This document shows, in pieces, positions 8,307-16,600 of a DNA stretch of 64,000 nucleotides. Origin of the DNA: UBA5078 sp040384465 (GTDB taxonomy: Bacteria > Pseudomonadota > Gammaproteobacteria > Pseudomonadales > Pseudohongiellaceae); contig JAZKJF010000003.1 of assembly GCA_040384465.1 (NCBI GenBank), positions 124,001 to 188,000 on the forward strand, in the 5' to 3' direction. The notes under the pieces are model-generated. The model did no database searches. It worked only from the letters and a program-made list of their open reading frames with translations, and was not told the DNA's origin. The stretch's first letter is position 1, and the number at the start of each line of letters is the position of its first letter. A program made the translations under genes and the position numbers.

Positions 8307-10288
8307 CAGATCACCCTGTCGTTGCCGCCATCGACCGGCACCTGCGCGCCGGTCGTGCAGGCAAAGCCTTCGCCAGCCATCAGCACGGCCAGTCGGGCGA
8401 CATCGCGGGAGCCGACGCTGCGGCCGAGCACGTTGTTCTTCTTGTACTCATCGACACTCAGCTGGTAGCTGCTCGCACGCTGTGCCAGCACCTCATCGGT
8501 CCACAGTCCCGTGTCGAAGACGGCGTTCGGGTGGATAGTGTTGACACGAATCCCTTTGCTCCCCAGTTCCAGCGCCGCCACGCGGGCCAGTTGCGCGAGC
8601 CCGGCCTTCGCGACCGAATAGGCGCCAGCTCCGGGCCCCGGCGCGGGCACATTCTTGGAGCCGATGAACACCACCGATGCCTCCAGTCCCTGCTCCAGAA
8701 ACGGGATGCAGGCGCGCAGCATTTTCATGTGGGATCCAAGGTTCAGGCTCATCGATTGTTCCCAGGTCTGCTCGTCCATGGTCTGCAATGGACGGCTCGG
8801 CGGGAAATTGCCCGCATTGCTGACCAGCACGTCGAGGCCGCCGAAGGCAGCAATGGCTTGCTGCAAGACCTCGGTGATCTGTTGTGCATCGGTCACGTCG
8901 CAGACCAGCCCCAATACCTGAGCGGAATTCCAGGCGCTGGTGATCTGCGGATTGATATCCAGTGCCACCACAGCCGCGCCTTTGGCGAGGAATGCCTCGA
9001 CACAGGCCTTGCCGATACCAGAGACGGCTCCGGTCACCACGGCCACGCGCCCTTCGAATTCACCGCGCGCCTGACCACGTTTGAGCTTAGCCTGCTCCAG
9101 TTCCCAATACTCGATGTCGAACAGGTCCTGATGTGGCAATGCCGTCCAACCGCCCAGCGCTTCGCCCCACTGAATGGCCTTCATGGTGTGAGCAGCAATG
9201 TCGGCGACGACTCCCAGACGTTTGGCATCGGGGGCGATGTAGAGCATGCCTTTGTCTTTCCAGACGCCGAAGCGCGGTACGGTGTCGAGGCAGGTGTGAT
9301 GGGCTGAAGAGTGACGCTGGAAGTAGGCTTGATAATCAACCTGAAACTGCTGCAAGCCTGCCTGCAGGTCTTCGTCAAAAATCGCCGCGAAGACTTTGGT
9401 GTGGATACTGTGGTCGGGCGTCAGCGGGCCGCGCACCGCAAGGTCGGCAATGCCTGGCAACGCCGCATAGCCTATCGCTTCGGTGGAACGATCCCAACGC
9501 ACCTGCACGGGTGAGCCCATCATCGCGCTGGCGGCACGCCGCAGTCCGGCAAGCTGAGCGAAGTCGCTGGCCGTTGGGACGTAGTGGGCCTGCGCCTGTT
9601 TCGTCATGGCGCCCTGCTGTTGCAGATAATCTTCAGCCTGACTGACAAGCTCGATCATGCGTTCATAGCTGGCACGGCAATCGTCGTCAAAGGTAATGAT
9701 GCCGTGATGCAGCAGCACGATCCCGCGCAGCTTGCTCCAATCTGCGTTGCGGGTCGCCTCGTACACCTGCCGGGCAAGTATGAAACCGGGCATGACGTAA
9801 GGCAGGATCAGCACCGTGCCCCCATACAGCTGTCGGAGCTTAGACTCACCGCCGGGGGTATTGCTGATGGCCACCACCGCATCGGCATGAGTGTGGTCTA
9901 CATAACGGGTAGGAATCAGGGCATGCAGGATAGCTTCAACGGAAGGCGTGGGTGCTGCGGGATCAAGCAGTGCAAGCCGCAGCTCGCGCATCATCTCGGT
10001 ATCCGTGAGCGAAGGCAGGTTCGCCAGACGTAGCAAATAGTTCAACCGTACCGGCGCAAAGCCGCCAGCGGCGATGGTCTGTAAATCCCAGCCGGAGCCT
10101 TTGACGAAAAGAACTTCCTCGGTCTCACCGAAGACATTGGTGACACTGCGCTTGACTGAGGTATTGCCACCACCATGCAGCACCAGGTCAGCATCCCGAC
10201 CTAGCAGACGCGAGCTGTAGACCCGCAAGCCCAGCTGGGCATCGGCGGCAAAACCAGCGGCCTCGCTGTCATTCCAGAGACTCTGCAT
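8306..10288 (-). CDS. Bifunctional class II aldolase / short-chain dehydrogenase
   Basis: 660 aa fusion. Residues about 15-380 are a class II aldolase/adducin domain with the sugar-phosphate motifs HGGGNTSVK, DHTHADAVVAISNT (metal-binding His pair) and LLHHGIITFD. Residues about 410-660 are a Rossmann SDR: VVTGAVSGIGKA binds the nucleotide, SNAGNFPP is the structural motif, YSVAKAGL supplies catalytic Tyr and Lys. Such fusions are usually annotated as rhamnulose-1-phosphate aldolase/dehydrogenase. Coupling to mtnA suggests it instead cleaves methylthioribulose-1-phosphate to dihydroxyacetone phosphate plus an aldehyde which the SDR half processes (inference). Start at 10288 has GAGG seven bases upstream; the longer frame to 10333 runs into the terminator. 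Confidence 0.88.
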   Translation of the reverse strand: MQSLWNDSEAAGFAADAQLGLRVYSSRLLGRDADLVLHGGGNTSVKRSVTNVFGETEEVLFVKGSGWDLQTIAAGGFAPVRLNYLLRLANLPSLTDTEMMRELRLALLDPAAPTPSVEAILHALIPTRYVDHTHADAVVAISNTPGGESKLRQLYGGTVLILPYVMPGFILARQVYEATRNADWSKLRGIVLLHHGIITFDDDCRASYERMIELVSQAEDYLQQQGAMTKQAQAHYVPTASDFAQLAGLRRAASAMMGSPVQVRWDRSTEAIGYAALPGIADLAVRGPLTPDHSIHTKVFAAIFDEDLQAGLQQFQVDYQAYFQRHSSAHHTCLDTVPRFGVWKDKGMLYIAPDAKRLGVVADIAAHTMKAIQWGEALGGWTALPHQDLFDIEYWELEQAKLKRGQARGEFEGRVAVVTGAVSGIGKACVEAFLAKGAAVVALDINPQITSAWNSAQVLGLVCDVTDAQQITEVLQQAIAAFGGLDVLVSNAGNFPPSRPLQTMDEQTWEQSMSLNLGSHMKMLRACIPFLEQGLEASVVFIGSKNVPAPGPGAGAYSVAKAGLAQLARVAALELGSKGIRVNTIHPNAVFDTGLWTDEVLAQRASSYQLSVDEYKKNNVLGRSVGSRDVARLAVLMAGEGFACTTGAQVPVDGGNDRVI

Positions 10289-10323
10289 AGGGGCACCTCG
10301 TGAAGTTGTCCGTACCAAAAACG

Positions 10324-10350
10324 AAAAACGCACCTCGAGGGGTGCGTTTT
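10324..10350 (-). terminator. Rho-independent terminator after exbD
   Basis: CGCACC (10329-10334) / GGTGCG (10341-10346) stem flanked by an A run on the left and a T run on the right, so it can act in both directions. It lies just beyond the exbD stop on the minus strand and upstream of the aldolase-dehydrogenase. Confidence 0.75.
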
Positions 10351-10383
10351 GGGTGTCAAGAGAACTGACTAAAGAGCGTTAGA

Positions 10384-10803
10384 TCAGGGCTCTACTATCG
10401 AAATACCAGCGATACCAGCCTGTCTTGCCGCATCCATCACTGCCACCAGCGTTTGCACGTTGGAACGGTTGTGTGGCTTGACGATCAGAGTAGCGGCGGG
10501 GTTTTCTGCCTTGAGACGGTCAATGTTGGAACGAATCTGACTGAGCAGAACCGGACGTGGTTCACCGTTCAGGATAATGTCGTTGTTGGCACCCAGTTCA
10601 ACCAGGATGTTCTTCTTCTCGTCATCCTGCGGATTCTGAGGAGGGGCATCGCTATTCGGGGTGCTGGCTGCATCAATGGCAGTCTCGGAAAGGAATGTCG
10701 CAGTTACCACGAAGAAGATCAGAAGGATGAACACCACGTCCAGCATGGGGGTCAAGTCCACGTTACTTTCATCCAGTTTTTTTGTGTTAGCAAGCTTTCT
10801 CAT
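10384..10803 (-). CDS. ExbD/TolR family biopolymer transport protein
   Basis: 139 aa inner-membrane protein of the proton-driven motor that energises TonB or Tol. N-terminal cytoplasmic tail, then one transmembrane helix (about 21-40) with the conserved proton-pathway Asp22 in TPMLDVVFILLIFFVV, then a periplasmic domain ending in the family's typical strand-helix (VMDAARQAGIAGISIVEP). An Asp/Pro-rich linker (about 50-62) is longer than usual. No exbB/tolQ or tonB is beside it: upstream is a tetR gene and downstream a terminator. It may serve with a motor encoded elsewhere. Confidence 0.9.
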   Translation of the reverse strand: MRKLANTKKLDESNVDLTPMLDVVFILLIFFVVTATFLSETAIDAASTPNSDAPPQNPQDDEKKNILVELGANNDIILNGEPRPVLLSQIRSNIDRLKAENPAATLIVKPHNRSNVQTLVAVMDAARQAGIAGISIVEP

Positions 10804-10956
10804 TATTCTCTACCTACCTTGAAACCCATGGATCAAAACCGCTGATCGCTTCTTATTTTTGATGTACCAAATTTATAGGTACCAACTGAAACTCCGGGCC
10901 AAGTATACCCGATATCACTCTCTCTACAATAGCCAGAACGACGCTCTTTAAAGACG

Positions 10957-10997
10957 AAAGGGATGGTGTCGTATGCCACCACCCCTTTCCTTTTAAC
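10957..10997 (-). terminator. Probable terminator of the tetR gene
   Basis: AAAGGG...GGTG pairs with CACC...CCCTTT around a small loop, followed on the minus strand by T-rich sequence. It lies 40-80 bp past the tetR stop and upstream of exbD. Confidence 0.5.
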
Positions 10998-11037
10998 GCT
11001 GTCAATCCCCGGCCAACACAGCTCGGGATTCACGATA

Positions 11038-11622
11038 TTACTTCAGCGAATCAACAGTAAACTTAACAATTTCAGCAAGTTGCTTGGCTGGCTTGGCATC
11101 ACGGGAATTGACGCGCAGGCCACTCAGAGTGTTCAGCAGCAAATCCGCTGCCAGATCAGCAGACACGCCGCTCTTGAGCTTGCCATCCTTCTCGGCATCT
11201 TTCAGACGCTTGACCAGCGACTTGCGGATCACAGCGAAGGAATTGCGTACGATCTTCTGAATCTCTTTGTCGTAGTTGATACTTTCACACAAAGAATTCA
11301 CCAGCAGACAGCCCATGCTGCGCTGCTTGTTGCTGACAGACAGCACGGCCAGGTCGAAGTATTTCTCAATCGCTGTCCATGGGGCCAGGTCTGCATTATT
11401 CAGAGAGGCGTCCAGATCTTTGGCGATCAACTTGTTGTAGTGATCCAGACACGCCTTGAAGAAGGTGTCCTTGTCACCGAAGGAATTGTACAAGGTGCCA
11501 CGGTTGATGCCGGTAACATCCAATAACTTTTGCACAGAGCTGGCTTCGAAACCTTCACGCCAGAATTGCTCCATCGCATTCGTCAATACATCGTTGTACT
11601 CAAACTCAACTGGTCTTGCCAT
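11038..11622 (-). CDS. TetR/AcrR family transcriptional regulator
   Basis: 194 aa. The N-terminal HTH is clear: residues about 10-50 with SSVQKLLDVTGINRGTLYNS as helices 2-3 followed by the FGDKDTFFKACLDHY signature of the TetR DNA-binding domain. The C-terminal ligand-binding domain (60-194) is all-helical and unassigned. A Cys in SMGCLLVNSL marks the AcrR subgroup. Effector unknown. The gene stands alone between a 361-bp AT-rich upstream gap and exbD; autoregulation through the gap is likely but not shown. Confidence 0.9.
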   Translation of the reverse strand: MARPVEFEYNDVLTNAMEQFWREGFEASSVQKLLDVTGINRGTLYNSFGDKDTFFKACLDHYNKLIAKDLDASLNNADLAPWTAIEKYFDLAVLSVSNKQRSMGCLLVNSLCESINYDKEIQKIVRNSFAVIRKSLVKRLKDAEKDGKLKSGVSADLAADLLLNTLSGLRVNSRDAKPAKQLAEIVKFTVDSLK

Positions 11623-11771
11623 AGTAGATTACTCAGTCCTATCTCGAAATTAGTTTCAAAAACAATCAGCTATCTCGACTGCTGATCTGCGGTATCGATT
11701 GCAACGGGCGGGATTGTATTACAGGGGGAGTGTTTTTACATCTTTTGATACAAAATAACACAATTGCGTCA

Positions 11772-11798
11772 GTGTTCTCCTGACTCGGAGGAGAACAC
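11772..11798. promoter_or_regulatory. Perfect inverted repeat upstream of tetR
   Basis: GTGTTCTCC (11772-11780) and GGAGAACAC (11790-11798), nine-base perfect arms with a nine-base spacer, 150 bp upstream of the tetR start. It could be an operator or a hairpin; no T run follows directly. Confidence 0.35.
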
Positions 11799-11936
11799 CA
11801 TTCTGGGACGTCAGCCCTTATATCCTTGAATAATCAGTAACCAACTGAAAATAAAAATAAAATTTCATATGAACAATTAAAAAGACACTAGGCCAATCTT
11901 TAATCGTGAATAGAAGAAGACACAGTCACTAAAAAT

Positions 11937-11966
11937 CAAAAAGATAGAACACGCGTTCTATTTTTG
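11937..11966 (-). terminator. Rho-independent terminator after the DUF445 gene
   Basis: ATAGAAC (11944-11950) / GTTCTAT (11955-11961) perfect stem with tetraloop, A-rich on the left and T5 on the right, thus bidirectional. It lies 20 bp beyond the DUF445 stop on the minus strand. Confidence 0.75.
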
Positions 11967-11983
11967 CAAAATCGTCGATTCCT

Positions 11984-12715
11984 TTACCACCCCACAGCCT
12001 TGGCGATAACACCGATGAGGCCACCCAATACCCCGCCCCAGACCACCAGCCAACCAAGGTGTTTCTTGATCATCGCTTGCACTATTTCTTTCACCAGCTG
12101 GGGGGTCAGCTCATCCAGACGCCTGTCAACAATATGCTCGACACGCGTGTAGAGCGACTCTTTGCCCTGTCCGGCATTGGCTATCCCTTCCGCCAGGCTT
12201 TCCCGGAAAGCATCGGTATCCACGACACTGCGGAAGTAGTCATGCATTTTGCGTATGAACGGTTCTCGCAAAGGATTCAGCGCATCGCGTCCACCGAACA
12301 TCCCCAGCATGGTGCCAAATGACGACCCCATGATCACATCCAGAAGGGACTCGAAGGCCTTGTTCAGATCGAGCTTATCGATCAACTTGAGAATCTCGGC
12401 GTCGAGACTGCGCGACAAGCTGCCCGTCTCCTGCATGAATTTGGCGATGTTCTCCTCGCTGAAGAACTGTTGCATGATCAGTTTGCGGATACCACGCTTG
12501 AATTCCTCGAAATGCAGAGGGACAACACCTGAACCGTAGAACCCCGGTACGCGCTCGAACAACATGTGGATGGCCAGCCAGTTGGTGATACTGCCGGAAA
12601 GCGCGAATGCCCCTATGCTCATCACCCATGCCGCTGCTGGTTCGGGCAACATCAGACCCACCAGTACCAGACCCAATGCCACCAGATTCGTCAACAAACT
12701 CATATCAATTTTCAC
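11984..12715 (-). CDS. DUF445 family membrane protein
   Basis: 243 aa. N-terminal hydrophobic helices (about 5-22 and 28-48) contain the family motif TNWLAIHMLFE, followed by a helical domain and a C-terminal hydrophobic anchor (about 222-240, LVVWGGVLGGLIGVIAKAVGW). This matches DUF445 inner-membrane proteins; the function of the family is not established. The start shown is GTG; an in-frame ATG four codons on (12703) is equally possible. It stands downstream of the nitrilase gene with a 50-bp gap and may be its operon partner. Confidence 0.82.
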   Translation of the reverse strand: MKIDMSLLTNLVALGLVLVGLMLPEPAAAWVMSIGAFALSGSITNWLAIHMLFERVPGFYGSGVVPLHFEEFKRGIRKLIMQQFFSEENIAKFMQETGSLSRSLDAEILKLIDKLDLNKAFESLLDVIMGSSFGTMLGMFGGRDALNPLREPFIRKMHDYFRSVVDTDAFRESLAEGIANAGQGKESLYTRVEHIVDRRLDELTPQLVKEIVQAMIKKHLGWLVVWGGVLGGLIGVIAKAVGW

Positions 12716-12765
12716 AGCTCAAGCACTCCGTCATGCAGTCACTCATTAAAGGTAGGAAATAATAT

Positions 12766-13620
12766 CTATAGTCGGCGATGCGCTTGTACCGGCATCTTGC
12801 GGCGCAGTTCGTGGAGCTGAGCAAGATCGAGAGACGCCACGGCAATCCCCTCCCCCTTCTCTACTCTGGCCAGTACCCGCCCCCAGGGGTCGATAATCAT
12901 GGAATGGCCGAAAGTCTCGCGAGTGGCGTTATGCACGCCGCCCTGATTCGCTGCCAACACATAACACTGGTTCTCGATTGCCCGCGCTCGCAGCAGGACT
13001 TCCCAATGTGCCTCACCGGTCACCTTGGTGAATGCCGAGGGGACGGTCAACAGCTCCGCGCCCTCTTCCAGCAGGCGCCGATACAGTTCGGGAAAGCGCA
13101 AGTCATAACAGATGCTCAGGCCCACACGCCCCAGCGGCGTTGGCAGACAAACCACGTCGTCACCCGGCTCGAAACTGCGCGACTCCATGTAGCGTGCCTG
13201 CGGATCATCCACCTCCACATCGAAGAGATGCATTTTGTCGTAACGGGCAACCAGCTCACCTTTGGGGTCATAGACGAGACTGGCAGGACGCACACGGCCA
13301 TCCGTGATCAATGCGCCGCTTGGATCTGTTGCCGCAGTGGCTAATCGGCGCGACTTCATCGGCATCGTGCCGGCAATCAGATAGATAGCATGCTCGCGCG
13401 CCTTGCCCGCGAGAAAACCTTGCAACAGTCCGTCAGCCTGTCCTTCGATCTCAGCGAACTGACTGAGCGGCCCCCCGTCGAGTACCGCAAAATTCTCCGG
13501 CAACAACACCAGACCGGCTCCCGCCCGTGCGGCCTCATCGATCAGGCGGCCAGCCGCCTGCAGATTGGTTTCCACACTGGCGGTACTGACCATTTGTACT
13601 ACGGCTGCTTTGTGATTCAT
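12766..13620 (-). CDS. Carbon-nitrogen hydrolase, probable deaminated-glutathione amidase
   Basis: 284 aa nitrilase-superfamily enzyme. The catalytic triad is visible as Glu42 (LLPENFAVL), Lys129 (YDKMHLFDVEV) and Cys171 (LSICYDLRFPELYR). The CYDLRFPELYR context is that of Nit1-type enzymes, which hydrolyse the side product deaminated glutathione to alpha-ketoglutarate and cysteinylglycine. It follows yhdP by 39 bp, the same position as in Pseudomonas. tldD, which comes next there, is absent here. Confidence 0.88.
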   Translation of the reverse strand: MNHKAAVVQMVSTASVETNLQAAGRLIDEAARAGAGLVLLPENFAVLDGGPLSQFAEIEGQADGLLQGFLAGKAREHAIYLIAGTMPMKSRRLATAATDPSGALITDGRVRPASLVYDPKGELVARYDKMHLFDVEVDDPQARYMESRSFEPGDDVVCLPTPLGRVGLSICYDLRFPELYRRLLEEGAELLTVPSAFTKVTGEAHWEVLLRARAIENQCYVLAANQGGVHNATRETFGHSMIIDPWGRVLARVEKGEGIAVASLDLAQLHELRRKMPVQAHRRL

Positions 13621-13659
13621 CGCCTCTTCCTGTTGTGAAGCCGACTGTTGTGAAACGGA

Positions 13660-16600
13660 CTATTGTGAAGCCGGTGGGTTTTGAGGGGGCGTCGTCGTTG
13701 CGGGCAATCCTCCCGGCACCAATTGACCTGCCCCTATCACCCCTCCCGGCACCGTCTGCGAAGGCGTCCCAAACACCTGATTGAGACGAGGCTCCAGTCC
13801 TTCCCAAGGCCCTTGCAGGGTATATTGGGCACTGGTCAGACTGTCCACCTGATCTCCGAATATCTGGTCGAACAGGAAAACACCGACAGCGACCTGCCAG
13901 TTGATCAGGTTGTTGAGCACGGCAATTCCGCTCATCCACGGAATATTGTCGCTGACCGGGAGAGTGATGTAGAGGCTGCCATCAATGGTCTGCTGCACCA
14001 GATCGAGCCGCCCGGTGACCTGGAACAGACTGGCAGGCCCAATGATCTGCAAACGGTCTTCGATATTGACGATGCCTTTGTCCAGCGTCATGACGCCGTT
14101 GATCTGGTCGTAGGACAAACCACTGCTGAACAGGTCATCGCTGAACCGCAGACGCCGGACCAAAGCATCGAAGTTGATGATGCTGATCAGCTTGAGAGCG
14201 CTGTTGGCGGCGCCTGCGCCTCCTTGCTGGAAGCGCCCATCCAGAATCTTCATATCCATGTCGCCGTGCAAATCGGTGACCGCGAAAAACGCCGGGCTGC
14301 CGGGCCAGTCGAGATTGGCATGGAATTCCGCGCTGTTGCTCTCCAGGCTGGGAGCGTAGCCGAAAGCACTCAAAACACCGGCAATATTGCCTGCGTGCAG
14401 CACCGTATTCAGGTAGCTGTGATGGCTCGTGCCGTCGAAGTTCCACAGGAAGCGTGCCTCTTCGCCTTCTCTGCCAGCCTGCAGCCCGCGCGCGGCGACG
14501 ATCAAATCAGTGAACTCCGCACCACTCTCGGTCGGCTCCAGCGTAAACTGCCAACTCCCGAAATCTGCATCGCCCCGGCGCACCTCGTCGGCAACAAAAC
14601 GCAGGCGCGGCAGACGGCGCGGGTCAAAGGCAAGCAAGGGATCAATCCTTTCCACCGGCTCTGGCGCCAGAACAAGCAGTCGCGGTTGCAAGACTCGCCC
14701 CGCATCCATGACCACCTGCTTCAACACCGCTTGCAGATCAATCGACACGCCTGGCTCAGGAAGGTGCAGATGCGTCAGGTGCACATCAAGCGGCACCCCG
14801 AATCGGTAGGGCACACGAACCTCCCCGGCGACCGTCTCACTCGCCAGTGACAACAGCCAGTCACGCTCCTCACTGGCAATCTGCAAATTGAGATCATCGA
14901 CGGTCTGCCCAAAAACCACCGCCTGTCCGAGCGTCACATCCACCGCATTGATCGCATCGCGCAGACTGGAGAAATTCGCCGCCGACTCTGCTTCGGCAGC
15001 ACCTGCCAGGCCCGCCACCGGACGCAATGCCGTCATCCACTCGTCGTAATTGAAGCTGGACAACTGCCCTATCACGTCCAGTCCCGGCGCATTGGCGTCC
15101 AGACGACGCACTGTGAGCCCTTCATCGCGGCGCCCGAGAAACACCAGACCATTGCGGACCAGCCCCTGCGCAAGGCTGATATTCATGGAGCCCAGCTGCC
15201 CAAGCGACACACTCAGGTCCTGGCCATTGCTCAGAAAGTCGATGCTCAGGTTCAGAGGTAGCGCTGTCGCACTCTCCTTGCCCAAGGGCTGCGGGTAATC
15301 CAGCGTCACACCCTGCAGGTTCGAGGAGATGCTCAGGCGCCTTTGCAGTGCGGGCGAAGATGTACCGGCATCTGCTGCAACCGGTTGCACCACATCCAAG
15401 CGCGCCAGATAGTCCATTTCTCCGGCCGCGCGACGTAACAGGCCTCGCACGAACGCACTCTGTCGAGGCCAGTCGCGCAGCGCCTGCAAGCCCGTACGCC
15501 CGGTAAGTTCAACCACTGTCGCTGTGCCGCGCAACGCATCTGTCTCGCTTTTGATATCAACAGACACCGGGCGGTCAAACAGAGTCGCCTGCAACGCTTC
15601 GCCAAGCAGGCCGGACTGCGTATTGAAGCGCAGCTGCCCACCCAGTTGAGCGAAGTTCAGATCGAATTCGGGTATGAACAAGGAGTTGTCCAGCAGTGCC
15701 AGACTGACATTCACCTGCGGAGTGACATCGACTTGCCCCAAGGGAATGCGCAGCTCCAGGTTCAGCCCGACGTCACCGGTTACCTGCCAGTTGGCGAGGT
15801 AACTGCCGAAGCCGCGTGTCACGGGCGTCTCCTGCAGGTAACGCAGTCCCTGCTGAGCCAAGCCCTGACCACGCCCGTTCACTGTCAACCAGCTGCCTGC
15901 GCCATCGGGGCCCGGCCGGATGGACGCAGTAGTTGCATCAAAGCCGATTCCAAGCGACTGTCCGGATTCCACATCGATATCAACATTACGGTCACTGATC
16001 ACCACATGGCCGAGCAGATTTTCGAGCACTGGCCACTGCGAATCGAAACGCAAAGCGCCGCCATCGACGTTGTAGTACATCTGCAGAGTCTTCTCTTCAG
16101 GGGTAGAGCCCGGCATGACCGACCCGCGATAGATCACGCCACTCTGCGTGGCGGTGCCGCCTAGAACGGCGCCGTCGAGCCAATCCATCAGGTTGCGCAG
16201 ATTGCCGCGCATCATCGGCCCTCTCGGCAGATACAGCGACTTGCTGCTGACATCGGCCTGCAGAGCACCAACCATCAACTCCAGTGTGGAGCTGCGCTCG
16301 TTGGCCGCAGTGCGGTGATACTCCGTGGCGAATTGTGCCCGGCCATCGACCGCAGCAGATTCCGCCACAATCGTACTGCTGGCAAGCCGCAAGTGCTGTC
16401 CATCCGTCATGTCCAGCGCGAACTTCACCCGGCCATTCACATAATCGTAGGCCCAGGCATCGTTGAACAACTGTGGCAGCTGAATCATGAAGCGCGAAGA
16501 GTCGACCTCCACCGTCCCTGCCACCTTGCGTGCAGCGGCGTCGAAGGCCAGCTCCCCGTAACCATCCACTCCCCACAACGCAGGCGCTGATCCACGTGCG

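Larger units (their letters stand above)
11623..11983. other. Intergenic region, 361 bp, AT-rich
   Basis: Upstream of tetR and downstream of the DUF445 gene, both minus strand. It holds a perfect inverted repeat at 11772-11798 and a terminator at 11944-11961. Between them is AT-rich sequence without a credible ORF on either strand. The tetR promoter must be here. Confidence 0.5.
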
